Source of the DNA: JASHUC01 sp035523875 | GTDB taxonomy: Bacteria; Pseudomonadota; Gammaproteobacteria; Steroidobacterales; Steroidobacteraceae | Direction: 5' to 3' | Assembly: GCA_035523875.1 (NCBI GenBank) | Contig: DATKPY010000051.1 | Coordinates: forward strand, 62,001-126,000 | Length of the DNA: 64,000 bases | Shown: one piece after another, positions 1 through 9,257 of the stretch | Layout: every line of letters starts with the position of its first letter | How positions within the stretch are numbered: position 1 is the first letter of the stretch | Made by a program: the position numbers and the translations under genes | The notes under the pieces: model-generated | The model's input: the letters and a program-made list of their open reading frames with translations, nothing else | Databases searched by the model: none | What the model was told of the DNA's origin: nothing

Positions 1-611
1 GCGAACGAAGTGCTCGCACGGCGCCCGCGCGGGTCGATCGTGACCTCCCCGCGTGCGAAGCCTTCCTCCACGTCTCCGTGGATGTCCTCGGTGGTGTTGA
101 ACCCAGCCGCGACCGCCGTTTGCATCAGCGGCTGGTGCAGGAGCCGGCGGGTGTCGATCGGCTGGACGTGGAGCGGGCCGTGGGCGCCGTGGTAGGCGTT
201 CGCGCCACGCCAGCTCGTCTCCATGCGCTTGAAGTACGGCAGCACGTCGGCGTAGCCCCACCCCAGGCAGCCGAGCTGCCGCCAGGCGTCGAAGTCGAGG
301 GAATGCCCGCGCATGTAGAACATGCCGTTGATCGTGCCGGAGCCCCCGAGCACGCGTCCGCGCGGGAGCCCCACCCGTCGCCCCCCGAGATGGGGCTCCG
401 GCTCGCTCATGTACCCCCAGGAGTACTGCGGATTCATCATCGCGCGCAGGAAGCCGAGCGGCATGCGCAGCAGGTAATGGTCGTCCCGACCGCCCGCCTC
501 GATGAGCAGCACCCGGCGGTCGGGCTCCTCGCTCAGCCGGCTCGCGAGCACGCAGCCGGCCGTGCCGGCGCCGACGACGATGTAATCGAAAGCTTCGGGA
601 CCCTCGGCCAT
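1..611 (-). CDS. GMC-family FAD oxidoreductase, N-terminal part
   Basis: The gene runs off the left edge, so only the first 203 residues are visible. Residues 10-19 read YIVVGAGTAG, the FAD-binding Rossmann motif, and an acidic IEAGG follows at the end of the second strand. Around residues 87-104 the segment GRVLGGSGTINGMFYMRG matches the GMC family signature. Family members such as choline dehydrogenase and alcohol dehydrogenases oxidise alcohols with FAD in the cytoplasm or at the membrane. The substrate cannot be told from this half because the catalytic His region lies outside the window. The ATG at 611 is followed directly by the FAD motif, which supports the start. It lies upstream of the same-strand SDR gene in sequence but is transcribed after it, with a 43-base gap. 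Confidence 0.88.
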   Translation of the reverse strand, partial: MAEGPEAFDYIVVGAGTAGCVLASRLSEEPDRRVLLIEAGGRDDHYLLRMPLGFLRAMMNPQYSWGYMSEPEPHLGGRRVGLPRGRVLGGSGTINGMFYMRGHSLDFDAWRQLGCLGWGYADVLPYFKRMETSWRGANAYHGAHGPLHVQPIDTRRLLHQPLMQTAVAAGFNTTEDIHGDVEEGFARGEVTIDPRGRRASTSF

Positions 612-654
612 GCGCTCTCCTCGCTGGGGCCCCGATTCTAACCCGCGTGACGAT

Positions 655-1494
655 CTAGCGAGCGCCCGCCTCGCTCCGGTAGGCGCCCCGCCCTGCGGCC
701 AACCGTCGCCCCGCGTAGCGGATGAGCCACGGTGCGAACCGCTCGAGCGCGATCGCAAGCTTCCCGTGTGCCGTGACGATGACCTCGCGCCGGCGGCGCG
801 CAACTGCGCGCAGGATCTGGCGCACGGCCTTGCGGCGGTCCATCACGAGCCACGCGGGAATGGGATCGCGGGACCCCCGGTGCAGCCGTCCCTGATTGTC
901 CACGCGCCGAATGGCGCTCTCGATGAAGCCTGGACTCACGAGGGTGACCGCGACGCCCGAACGGGCGAGCTCGGGCGTCACGGCGCTCGCGAGCGCACGC
1001 AGCGCGAACTTGCTCATGCTGTAGGGGGAGGTGCCGGGCGTCGCGACCCATCCGGCCACGCTCCCCGTCACGACGAGCTGACCGCGGGTCTTTAAGACTG
1101 CCGGCAGCGCGGCCTTGAGCGTCCGCAGCACGCCGAACACGTTGGTCTCGAACTGACGGCGATAGTCGGCGACGGAGAGCTCGGCGAAGGCCCCGACCAC
1201 TCCGAATCCCGCGTTCGCCACCGCAATGTCGAGCTTGCCGAAGTGAGCGACGGTGGCGGCGACGGCGCGCTCGGGATCGCCGTCCCGAGTCACATCGCAG
1301 CCGAGCACCAACGGCCTGTCCGCGCCCGAGGCGGCAATCTCGGCCGCCAGAATCTCGAGCAGCTCCGTGCGCCGTGCTGCGAGCGCGAGCCGTGCACCGG
1401 CGGCTGCGAGCTGACGAGCGAGCTCCTCGCCGATGCCCGAGGAGGCGCCGGTGACGAGAGCGACCCTGCCGCGGAAGACGTTGCTCGCGTGCAC
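655..1494 (-). CDS. Short-chain dehydrogenase/reductase (SDR)
   Basis: The protein has about 279 residues, the usual size of a classical SDR. The cofactor motif TGASSGIG lies at residues 15-22, NAG at 94-96, and the catalytic Ser145, Tyr158 and Lys162 (YSMSK) are all present. Such enzymes carry out NAD(P)-dependent oxidation or reduction of alcohols and ketones. After ARR in the second beta strand there is no acidic residue, which hints at NADP preference. The C-terminal third is Arg-rich, as in membrane-associated SDRs acting on lipids, but the substrate is unknown. No ATG lies near the start. A GTG at 1494 gives a standard N terminus, and an in-frame GTG at 1527 would add 11 residues. The downstream GMC gene is on the same strand and may be co-transcribed. 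Confidence 0.85.
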   Translation of the reverse strand: MHASNVFRGRVALVTGASSGIGEELARQLAAAGARLALAARRTELLEILAAEIAASGADRPLVLGCDVTRDGDPERAVAATVAHFGKLDIAVANAGFGVVGAFAELSVADYRRQFETNVFGVLRTLKAALPAVLKTRGQLVVTGSVAGWVATPGTSPYSMSKFALRALASAVTPELARSGVAVTLVSPGFIESAIRRVDNQGRLHRGSRDPIPAWLVMDRRKAVRQILRAVARRRREVIVTAHGKLAIALERFAPWLIRYAGRRLAAGRGAYRSEAGAR

Positions 1495-1572
1495 GCGATG
1501 ATGATATCGAGACGCCGCTCGCGTCACAAAGACGCGCCGGCCGAGCGGGCACGCAGCGTCGCTGCGGGCGGA

Positions 1573-3057
1573 TCAGGCCACGCGGTCGTCCCACCAGCCG
1601 CCGCCGAGCGCGACGAGCAGCCCGGCAGTGTCTTCGAACTGCTGGATCTGCGCGGTCGCGTAACTCAGGCGTGCCTGCGCGTACGTGCGCTGAGCGGCGA
1701 TGAGATTGAGCACGTTGGTCGTGCCGACAGCGTAGCTTCTCTGCTGGAGCTTGAGTGCCTCGGAGGCCACGTCCACCGAATGCCGGTCGACCGTGAGCAG
1801 CTCCGCATCGTACTTGAGCGCCCACAGGTCGTCGGCGACCTGCCCCAGCGCCTCGAGCACCACCGAGCGATAGGTGGCCGCCTGTGCGCTGAAGGCGTCG
1901 CGCGCGGCGCGGACGGCGGCGCGCCGCGCGCCGCCTTCGAAGATCGGCGCCGCAAGGCTGCCGCCCGCCCCCCAGAGCGTATCGAACTGATGGAACAGTC
2001 CCCCCGCCGCGAGCGCCTGGCGCGTGATCGACGCGCTCAAGTCGAACGAGGGGAATTCCTGGGCGACCGCGACGCCGATCGCGGCGCTACTCGCGTGAAG
2101 CTGCGCTTCGGCGGCGAGCACGTCCGGCCGCTGGCGCACGAGCCGCGCGGGCAGGCTCACGGGAATCTGTCGCGGCAAGCTGAGTTCCGTGATATCGAAC
2201 TCGTGCGCCTTCCATTGCGCCGGGGGCCGGCCGACGAGCACCGTGAGCGTGTCGTAAGCCTGTTCGAGCGCTTTGCGCAGCGCCGGGAGCTGTGTCAGAT
2301 CCGCGGCGAGCTGACTATCCGCCGTGAGCACATCGGCACGCGTCCCCGTTCCCACCTCGAACTCCCGCTGCGTGAGCGCGAGATTCTTGCGGTCGCTCGC
2401 GATCAGCTCCTGCGTGGTCGCAAGCTGCAGGCGCGTCGCGGCGATCGTGAGCGCCTCGTCCACCACATTGCCCGTGAGGGTGAGATAGGCCGCGGCGAGC
2501 TGGTAGCGCTGATACTCGGCGAGCGCACTCTGCTGCTCGATGTTGCGGCGAATGCCGCCGAACAGATCGAGGCTGTAGCTCGCGGACAGCCCCAGCGTGT
2601 AGAGCGTGGAGCTTCCCGCGCCGCCCGATCTCTCGGGACCGGTCGCGGGCTCCTGCGATCCGCTCCCGCCGGAGCGCTGCGCTCCGGCGCTCGCGCTTAG
2701 GCTCGGAAGCAGCGCCGCGCGCGCGATCACGAGCTGCTCCCGCGCTTGCGCGAGGGTCGCATCGGCCGCGGCGAGTGTCGGACTGCCGGCGAGGGCCGCA
2801 CGCACCACTTGATCGAGCGCGGGCGAGTGGTACAGCTCCCACCACTTCCCGGCGACCTCGGCCCCGAGGCTCACGTGCTGCAGGTCGCGGGCGTCGGTCG
2901 GGCCGGGCGGCGGACTCGCGTGCAGGTAGCCCTGCGTCGGCGGTGGCGCAGGTCGGTGAAAGTCGGGCCCGACCGCGCAGGCCCCGGCGAGGAGGCCGGC
3001 GAGGGCCGGCGCGAGCGCACGCGCGCCTCTCGAGCGCTTACTCGTAGCGCAGCGCAT
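1573..3057 (-). CDS. Outer-membrane efflux lipoprotein, TolC/NodT family
   Basis: This 494-residue protein begins with a short basic stretch and a hydrophobic segment ending in LLAGAC, a lipobox whose Cys would be lipidated. CAVGPDFHRP just after it is the typical N terminus of OprM/NodT-type outer-membrane channels. Two long repeats rich in Ala, Leu and Gln form the periplasmic alpha-barrel, each containing the family's YxLDLFGG- or QRSY-like segments. It is the third gene of the efflux operon and its start overlaps the end of macB by 20 bases. It should therefore provide the exit duct for the MacAB-type pump. The specific drug or toxin cannot be deduced. Confidence 0.9.
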   Translation of the reverse strand: MRCATSKRSRGARALAPALAGLLAGACAVGPDFHRPAPPPTQGYLHASPPPGPTDARDLQHVSLGAEVAGKWWELYHSPALDQVVRAALAGSPTLAAADATLAQAREQLVIARAALLPSLSASAGAQRSGGSGSQEPATGPERSGGAGSSTLYTLGLSASYSLDLFGGIRRNIEQQSALAEYQRYQLAAAYLTLTGNVVDEALTIAATRLQLATTQELIASDRKNLALTQREFEVGTGTRADVLTADSQLAADLTQLPALRKALEQAYDTLTVLVGRPPAQWKAHEFDITELSLPRQIPVSLPARLVRQRPDVLAAEAQLHASSAAIGVAVAQEFPSFDLSASITRQALAAGGLFHQFDTLWGAGGSLAAPIFEGGARRAAVRAARDAFSAQAATYRSVVLEALGQVADDLWALKYDAELLTVDRHSVDVASEALKLQQRSYAVGTTNVLNLIAAQRTYAQARLSYATAQIQQFEDTAGLLVALGGGWWDDRVA

Positions 3058-5185
3058 CGATGGGGTTCAGGCGCGAGGCCTGCCGCGCGGGATAGAAGCC
3101 GAAGAACACCCCAACGGCTCCCGAAAAGACGAACGCGAGCACGATCACCCTGAGGCGCAGCAGAATCGGCCAACCGGCGAAATGCGAGATCAGCTGCGAA
3201 GCAATGATGCCCGCGGCGATCCCCGCAGTGCCGCCCATGAGCGCGAGCAGCATCGCCTCGATGAGGAACTGCGCGAGCACATGGAGCCTGCGCGCGCCGG
3301 TCGCCATGCGGATGCCGATCTCGCGGGTGCGCTCGGTGACCGAGACCAAGAGGATGTTCATGATCCCGATGCCGCCTACGACGAGCGAGATCGAGGCGAT
3401 CGCGGCGAGGAGCAGCTCCATCGCCTTCGAGCTCGCCTCGGCCACCTGCGCCACCTCGGTGAGATCACGCACCACGAAATCGTCCGGCTTGCCGGGCAGG
3501 ATGCGATGGGCGCTCTCGAGCGTCTTCGTCACCTGATCGAGCGCGATCTGAACGAGCGCGGGGCTGCGCGCTTGAACGTAGATCGTGTTGACGAAGCCTT
3601 CGAGCTTGGGTGTGACCCCGAACGGATTGGGCGGCGGACCGATCGCCGCGAACACATTGTTCGCGAGCGTCTGCGTGGAGCTCGGGGCCGCAACACCGAG
3701 GATGCGCTCCTGCGAGGTGGTGAAAGGAATGAATAGCACGTCATCCTGATCCTGCCCCGTCGCGGAGTGCCCCTTCGCGGCGAGCACGCCCACCACCACC
3801 ATGGGAACGTTCTTCACCAGCACCGTCGCGCCAATGGGATCGGCGAACTCGCCGAACAGATTGAGAAGCACGGTCTGGCCGAGCAGACAGACGGCGGCGC
3901 CGTCGTGATCGTCCTCCAGAGTGAGCGTGCGTCCGGCCACCACCGGCCAGTGCCGGATGGATAGATAGGTCGCAGAGATGCCCTGGACGCTCGTGTTCCA
4001 GTTCTGGTTGCCATTGACGACCTGGGTGTTCTGCCGGTTCACGTAGCTCGCATCGGAGACGGCGCTGTCCTCCTCGAGGATCGCCGCCACGTCGCGCACG
4101 CGCAGGCTCGCCGCACTGCCGTGGCCTGCGCGCACGCCGTTCACGCGCGTGGTCCCTGGCAGCACCACGAGCAGATCCGTGCCGAGGCTTTGCACCTGAG
4201 CTTCCACGGCCGCGCGCGCCCCTTCTCCGACCGCCACCATGGCAATGAGCGCGGCGACGCCGATGAACACGCCGAGCATCGTCAGTCCCGCGCGCAGCTT
4301 GTTGCGTCCGATCGCGCGCAGCGCGGCGAAGATCGCCATCGAGCCGAGCGAGCTTGCCTCGTGGAACCAGGCATCGATGCGGCCCGTGAAACGCCGCTCG
4401 TGGTACGGGCGCACGGCCGGAAGCTCGCGTCCTTCGAGCTGTGCGGCGGCCGGTACCGTTGCGCGATCGGAGATGATCTGCCCATCGCGCAGAGTGATGA
4501 TCCGATCGGCGAGCTCGGCCATCTCGCGCTCGTGGGTCACGAGGACGATGGTCACGCCCCGCTCGCGATTGAGCGAGCGGATCGTCGTCATGATCTCGAG
4601 CGCGGTCTGCGAGTCGAGATTTCCCGTCGGCTCGTCGGCGAGAACGATCGCCGGATCGTTGACGAGCGCGCGCGCGATTGCGACGCGTTGCTGCTGCCCG
4701 CCTGAGAGCTGGTTCGGCTGATTGCGCTCGCGGTCGGCGAGCCCGAGCATGCGCAGCATGTCGCGGGCGCGCTCCGTGTTGCCCGCGATCTGCGCCGCGT
4801 AGGAGAGCGGCAGCTCCACGTTCTCGAGCGCGCTCGTGCGTGGCAGCAGATTGAACGTCTGGAACACGAATCCGATGCGCCGCCCGCGAATGCGCGCGAG
4901 CGCCGGCTCGTCGAGCTGCGCCACGTCGATTCCCTCGAGCACATACTCGCCGCTCGTCGGCTTGTCGAGGCAGCCCAAGACGTTCATGAGCGTGGACTTG
5001 CCCGAGCCCGAGGCGCCCATGATCGCGACGAACTCGCCGCGGCGGATGGCGAGACTCACCCCGCGCAGCGCGTGCACCTCGGTGTCGCCGAGACGGTAAA
5101 CCTTGCGCACCTCGCGGACGTGGATCATCGCCTCGGCTGCCGCGCCACCGGGTGTGGATGCGGGGCCCGGGGGTGGCTCACTCAT
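3038..5185 (-). CDS. macB: MacB-type ABC efflux pump, fused ATPase and permease
   Basis: The N-terminal ATPase domain carries Walker A GASGSGKST near residues 57-65, the signature LSGGQ near 160, and Walker B VLADEPTGNLD near 182-192. An FtsX/MacB core follows. It has one membrane helix after residue about 285, a large periplasmic domain, and three C-terminal helices that end in the family's PARQASRLNPIDALRYE. The length of 715 residues compares with 648 in Escherichia coli. MacB works as a dimer with a MacA adaptor and a TolC-type channel, exporting macrolides, peptides or lipids from the periplasm. The ATG at 5185 shares one base with the macA stop codon (TGATG), so the two are translationally coupled. 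A TTG one codon earlier is less likely to be the start. Confidence 0.93.
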   Translation of the reverse strand: MSEPPPGPASTPGGAAAEAMIHVREVRKVYRLGDTEVHALRGVSLAIRRGEFVAIMGASGSGKSTLMNVLGCLDKPTSGEYVLEGIDVAQLDEPALARIRGRRIGFVFQTFNLLPRTSALENVELPLSYAAQIAGNTERARDMLRMLGLADRERNQPNQLSGGQQQRVAIARALVNDPAIVLADEPTGNLDSQTALEIMTTIRSLNRERGVTIVLVTHEREMAELADRIITLRDGQIISDRATVPAAAQLEGRELPAVRPYHERRFTGRIDAWFHEASSLGSMAIFAALRAIGRNKLRAGLTMLGVFIGVAALIAMVAVGEGARAAVEAQVQSLGTDLLVVLPGTTRVNGVRAGHGSAASLRVRDVAAILEEDSAVSDASYVNRQNTQVVNGNQNWNTSVQGISATYLSIRHWPVVAGRTLTLEDDHDGAAVCLLGQTVLLNLFGEFADPIGATVLVKNVPMVVVGVLAAKGHSATGQDQDDVLFIPFTTSQERILGVAAPSSTQTLANNVFAAIGPPPNPFGVTPKLEGFVNTIYVQARSPALVQIALDQVTKTLESAHRILPGKPDDFVVRDLTEVAQVAEASSKAMELLLAAIASISLVVGGIGIMNILLVSVTERTREIGIRMATGARRLHVLAQFLIEAMLLALMGGTAGIAAGIIASQLISHFAGWPILLRLRVIVLAFVFSGAVGVFFGFYPARQASRLNPIDALRYE

Positions 5186-6624
5186 CAAAAGCGGAAGCCT
5201 CCGCGGAAGCCGTTGCCGCCCGGGCCGTTCCCCGGTCCCGGCCGCTCTGCGCTCCGCGGCTCGTTCGGGCGCACGGCGTTGACGACGACAATGTCTCCCT
5301 CATGCAGGCCCTCGCCCGAGACTTCGATCAGTGTTCCGTCGTCGAGGCCCGTGCGCACGCGCACCGCAATCAGCTTCCCCGCGCGCAGCACCCAGATCCG
5401 CGCGCGCGGTCCGTCACCGCGCCCGCCGCGGCCCGCAAAGCGCCGCGCACCGCCGCCCGGCGCGAACCGGTCGCTCGGCGGCGCTTCGCCTTCCGCGTGC
5501 TCGAACACGCGCGGACCGTTCTCGCCGGAGGCTCGCTCCTCGCCCGTCGCGGCTCCGGCATCACCCGGCAACGCGCCCTCCGCCGACTGCGGACTCCTGC
5601 CTCTACGGGCGCGCTCGCGCGCGATGCCCTCGGGGTTGAAGCGAACGGCGGGCAGGGGCACGCGCAGGACATTGGTGCGCTCGGCCGTGATGATGTGGGC
5701 GTCCGCGGTCATCCCGGGAAAGAGCGCAAGATCGTCGTTCTTCACGTCGACCACGACGTCGTACGTCACGACGTTCTGCACGGTGATGGGGCCTTCGCGG
5801 ACCTGACGCACCTTGCCCCAGAAGGTACGGCTCGGATAGGCCTGCACGGTGAAGAACGAGCGCTCGCCGGCCCTGACTCCGCCCACGTCCGCCTCGCTCA
5901 CGTTCGTGTCCACTTCCATGAAGTGCATGTTCTTGCCGATGAGGAACAGCGGTGCAGCCGACAGACTCGAGACGACGGTTTGGCCCACGTCGATGTAACG
6001 GGTGATCACCATCCCGTTCACGGGGGAGTGGATCCGGGTGTATGCGAGGTTGACTTGCGCGCCGTGCAGCAGCGCCTTCTGCTGCGCGACGGCCGCTCCG
6101 TCGAAGTGGACCTGGGCGCGGTCCTGATCGAGGGTCGCCTGATCGGTGTTGATCTGCTCCTGAGAGATGATGCCCTCGCCGATCAGCTTCTGGTCATAGG
6201 CGACAATCCGGAGCTGGTTGGCAACCCCGACCTCGTCCTTCGCGAGCTCGGCCTGCGCCGAGTGCAGGGTCGCCGTATCCTGGTCGACGACGACCTGGAA
6301 CGGCAGCGGGTCGAGCGTGGCGCAGATCTGCCCGACTTTCACGAGCGTGTTGAAGTCGCAGGTCCACGTCTTGATGTTGCCCGAGACGTAGGACTCGACC
6401 TGTGCGGTGACGATCGGATTGAGCGTGCCCGTCATGGTGACGGTGCGCTCGATGTCACCGCGCGTCACGCGTGCGGTGACATAGCGCAGCGCCGGCTCGC
6501 GATGCAGCCACCACACGATGACGAGGCTCGCCGCGAGCGCAACGGCGACACCGGCCGCCCAGAGCGCCCGCCCGCGGCGCAGTAATGGTTGTGCGCCCGC
6601 CGCTGGCGCCCCGTTCTCGGACAT
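5185..6624 (-). CDS. macA: MacA-type periplasmic adaptor of the efflux pump
   Basis: The 479-residue protein has one N-terminal membrane helix (WAAGVAVALAASLVIVWWL). It then shows the order expected of membrane-fusion proteins: a lipoyl half, a helical hairpin (roughly residues 90-170), the other lipoyl half, a beta barrel and a membrane-proximal domain. It bridges MacB and the outer-membrane channel. Between the beta barrel and the last strands there is an unusual insert rich in Gly, Arg, Ala and Glu (about residues 335-430), which probably forms a flexible linker. The ATG at 6624 follows a G-rich ribosome site. A TTG 21 bases upstream is also in frame. The gene heads the macA-macB-tolC-like operon. 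A TACAAT on the minus strand at 6705-6700 is a possible -10 element, but no -35 is evident. Confidence 0.9.
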   Translation of the reverse strand: MSENGAPAAGAQPLLRRGRALWAAGVAVALAASLVIVWWLHREPALRYVTARVTRGDIERTVTMTGTLNPIVTAQVESYVSGNIKTWTCDFNTLVKVGQICATLDPLPFQVVVDQDTATLHSAQAELAKDEVGVANQLRIVAYDQKLIGEGIISQEQINTDQATLDQDRAQVHFDGAAVAQQKALLHGAQVNLAYTRIHSPVNGMVITRYIDVGQTVVSSLSAAPLFLIGKNMHFMEVDTNVSEADVGGVRAGERSFFTVQAYPSRTFWGKVRQVREGPITVQNVVTYDVVVDVKNDDLALFPGMTADAHIITAERTNVLRVPLPAVRFNPEGIARERARRGRSPQSAEGALPGDAGAATGEERASGENGPRVFEHAEGEAPPSDRFAPGGGARRFAGRGGRGDGPRARIWVLRAGKLIAVRVRTGLDDGTLIEVSGEGLHEGDIVVVNAVRPNEPRSAERPGPGNGPGGNGFRGGFRF

Positions 6625-6748
6625 CCCCCGCGAAGACCCTTTCAAATGCTCGGTCAGCGCCCGTTAGGATCGCAGGATCTGAATTGAGAACTGAAAAAGA
6701 TTGTAACCAACTGGGCTCGCTGCGCCGCGCTCCGCGTGCGCGGTGCCG

Positions 6749-8584
6749 CTATTCCACCGTCACGCTCTTCGCGAGATTGCGCGGCTGGTCCACATCGGTC
6801 CCCTTGAGAATCGCGACGTGGTAGGCAAGGAGCTGCAGCGGGATCGTGTAGACGAGCGGCGCCTGAAAGTACGTGACGTGCCTCGGCATCGTGATCACGG
6901 TCACGCCGTCGGCTTCCTTGAGCCCCGCCTCCGGGTCGGCGAAGACGATCAGCTCCCCGCCGCGCGCGCGTACCTCCATCAGATTGGACTTGAGCTTCTC
7001 GAGCAGATCGTTGTTGGGCGCGACGGCGATCACCGGCATCGCGCCATCGACGAGCGCGAGCGGCCCGTGCTTGAGCTCGCCGGCGGGATAAGCCTCCGCG
7101 TGGATGTAGGAGATTTCCTTCAGCTTGAGCGCGCCCTCCATCGCGATCGGGTGCAGCGCGCCGCGTCCCAGGAACAGTGCGTGCTGCTTCGCGGCGAACC
7201 GCTCGGCGAGCGTGTGGACCACCGGATCGAGCGCGAGCGTCTTGTCGATGAGCGCGGGCAGCTCCACGAGTCGCGAGACGAGGCTGCGCTCACGCTCCGC
7301 ATCGGCGCCGTGATGCTTCGCGAGGCCCACGACCAGCATGCCGAGCGCGGCCAACTGAGTGGTGAACGCCTTGGTCGAGGCGACGCCGATCTCGGGGCCC
7401 GCCCGCGTGAGCATCACCAGCTCCGATTCGCGCACCAGCGAGCTTTCCGGCACGTTGCAGATCGCGAGCGTCGCGAGATAGCTTGATTGCCGCGCGAGCC
7501 GCAGCGCCGCGAGCGTGTCGGCCGTCTCCCCGGACTGCGAGATCGTCACGAACAGGGAATTGCGCGGAACCACGGGGTTGCGGTACCGGTACTCGCTCGC
7601 GATCTCGACGGCGCACGGCAGCTTCGCAATCTGCTCGATGAAATAGCGCGCCACGGCGCCGGCGTGGTAGCTCGTTCCGCAGGCAACGAGGTGCACGTGC
7701 TCGGCGCGCCGGAATATCTCGGTGGCGTCGGGACCGAAGGCGGCCTCGAGGAGCCGGCCGTTCGCGACCCGCTCCTGCAGGGTATCGGCCACGGCGCGCG
7801 GCTGCTCGTGGATCTCCTTGAGCATGAAGTGACGGTACTGACCCTTCTCCGCGGCATCGGCCGAGAGCTCGCTCTCGCGCACCGGCCGCTCGACGGTGTT
7901 GCCCTCGCGGTCGATCACGCGCACGGAGTCGCGCCGGATCTCCGCCACGTCGCCTTCCTCGAGGAACATGAATCGGCGCGTGACCGGCAGCAGCGCCGCC
8001 ACATCCGAGGCGACGAAGTTCTCACCCACGCCGAGTCCAATCACCACCGGGCACCCCTCGCGCGCGAGAATGATGCGACTCGGATCGCGCTCGTTGACGA
8101 CGGCGAGCGCGTAGGCGCCCTCGAGCTCCGCGACGGTTGCGCGCACGGCCTTGAAAAGGTCCGCCACCGTCTCGAGATGGCGGTGAATGCGATGCGCGAT
8201 CACCTCGGTGTCCGTCTCGGAGGTGAAGCGGTAGCCGGCCGCGGCGAGCTCGGAGCGCAGCTCCTCGTGATTCTCGATGATGCCGTTATGCACGATCGCG
8301 AGGCCATCGCGCGAGATGTGCGGGTGCGCGTTGCGCTCGCTCGGCACGCCATGGGTCGCCCAGCGGGTGTGCGCGATGCCGATGTTGCCGTGCGGCGGAT
8401 CCTGATCGAGGGTGTCCTGCAGTACCTGGACCTTCCCGACGGTGCGCAGTCGCGTGAGCCTGCGCGAGCCGTTGACGACGGCGATACCGGCCGAGTCGTA
8501 GCCGCGGTACTCCAGCCGGCGCAATCCCTCCATGAGAATGGGCACGACATCGCGCGCCGCGATCGCCCCGACGATTCCACACAT
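6749..8584 (-). CDS. glmS: Glutamine--fructose-6-phosphate aminotransferase
   Basis: The enzyme makes glucosamine-6-phosphate from fructose-6-phosphate and glutamine, the first step toward peptidoglycan and LPS amino sugars. The start at 8584 gives MCGIVGAIA, so Cys2 becomes the N-terminal nucleophile once Met is removed. An upstream in-frame extension would bury that Cys and is rejected. The glutaminase domain shows EYRGYDSAG, HTRWATHG and the EGAYALAVV region. Two SIS isomerase domains follow, with SQSGETADT and the C-terminal end PRNLAKSVTVE, the standard GlmS terminus. The length of 611 residues is normal. A strong ribosome site AAGGA lies about eight bases before the ATG. The gene is divergent from gmhB across 103 bases, and no glmS-type ribozyme is expected or seen. 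Confidence 0.97.
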   Translation of the reverse strand: MCGIVGAIAARDVVPILMEGLRRLEYRGYDSAGIAVVNGSRRLTRLRTVGKVQVLQDTLDQDPPHGNIGIAHTRWATHGVPSERNAHPHISRDGLAIVHNGIIENHEELRSELAAAGYRFTSETDTEVIAHRIHRHLETVADLFKAVRATVAELEGAYALAVVNERDPSRIILAREGCPVVIGLGVGENFVASDVAALLPVTRRFMFLEEGDVAEIRRDSVRVIDREGNTVERPVRESELSADAAEKGQYRHFMLKEIHEQPRAVADTLQERVANGRLLEAAFGPDATEIFRRAEHVHLVACGTSYHAGAVARYFIEQIAKLPCAVEIASEYRYRNPVVPRNSLFVTISQSGETADTLAALRLARQSSYLATLAICNVPESSLVRESELVMLTRAGPEIGVASTKAFTTQLAALGMLVVGLAKHHGADAERERSLVSRLVELPALIDKTLALDPVVHTLAERFAAKQHALFLGRGALHPIAMEGALKLKEISYIHAEAYPAGELKHGPLALVDGAMPVIAVAPNNDLLEKLKSNLMEVRARGGELIVFADPEAGLKEADGVTVITMPRHVTYFQAPLVYTIPLQLLAYHVAILKGTDVDQPRNLAKSVTVE

Positions 8585-8687
8585 CTTGCGTTCCTTGGAA
8601 TCCCTTGAACGGGCGCCGCGCCCAGCCTTGAGCGCGCTAGTGTAGCGCGGCCTCCGCGTGTTGTAGGCTTGGGCTCGGCGGGATGCA

Positions 8688-9257
8688 ATGCGATACCGAC
8701 ATGTCATATTGGATCGCGACGGCGTGCTCAATCGCGAGGCTGCGGCCGCCGGCTACATCCGCGATGCTGCCGCGTTCGAATGGCTTGCCGGCGCACGCGA
8801 GGGGCTCGCAGCCCTGCGCCGCGCGAGGGTTCGGATCTCGATCGCGACCAACCAGTCGGGCGTGGGACGCGGCCTGATGACGGCCGGCGAGCTTGAGGCC
8901 GTCCACGCTCGGATGCTCGCGGAAGCCGCGGCGAGCGGCGGTGCGCTCGATGCGGTGTTCGTCTGTGCGCACGCTCCCGAGGCGGGTTGCGACTGCCGCA
9001 AGCCCGCACCCGGACTCATCGTCGCGGCGCTCGCCGCGGGCGGCGTGAGCGCCGCCGAGACCCTGGTGGTCGGCGACGATGCGCGCGATCTCGAGGCCGC
9101 CGCGCGCGCGGGGGTCGCCGCGGCGCTCGTGCGCACCGGCAAGGGTCGGCAGACCGAGGCGCGACTATCGGGTGCGCGTGTGTCGACCTATGATGATCTG
9201 TGGGCCCTCGCGCAGGCGATTACCGCGAGCGCACCCGACGCCCTGGAGACACCATGA
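8688..9257 (+). CDS. gmhB: D-glycero-beta-D-manno-heptose 1,7-bisphosphate phosphatase
   Basis: This 189-residue HAD-family phosphatase removes the C7 phosphate of heptose bisphosphate during synthesis of ADP-heptose for the LPS inner core. The catalytic motif DRDGVLN lies at residues 9-15 with nucleophile Asp9 and acid Asp11. The GmhB zinc site is intact as Cys93, His95, Cys101 and Cys103, followed by RKPAPG with the conserved Lys. Motif IV reads VGDDARD. The stop codon overlaps the ATG of hldE (ATGA), so the two heptose genes form one coupled unit. This arrangement fits the pathway, since HldE acts before and after GmhB. Confidence 0.95.
   Translation: MRYRHVILDRDGVLNREAAAAGYIRDAAAFEWLAGAREGLAALRRARVRISIATNQSGVGRGLMTAGELEAVHARMLAEAAASGGALDAVFVCAHAPEAGCDCRKPAPGLIVAALAAGGVSAAETLVVGDDARDLEAAARAGVAAALVRTGKGRQTEARLSGARVSTYDDLWALAQAITASAPDALETP

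Noticed and set aside
1243..2700. Long plus-strand open frame of 485 codons over the TolC-like and SDR genes
   Set aside because: It is an antisense shadow in GC-rich DNA. The minus-strand frames have clear family motifs and lipobox; this one is Arg/Ala/Glu-rich without motifs.
6725..6743. CCGCGC/GCGCGG hairpin after glmS as a terminator
   Set aside because: The stem is six bases and no U-run follows it on the minus strand, so it does not meet the form of an intrinsic terminator.
8585..8687. A glmS ribozyme or riboswitch ahead of glmS
   Set aside because: The leader is about 100 bases and lacks the ribozyme core; the ribozyme is typical of Gram-positives.
8584..8731. N-terminal 49-codon extension of GlmS
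   Set aside because: GlmS needs Cys as residue 2 for its glutaminase, which only the start at 8584 provides; it also has the AAGGA site.
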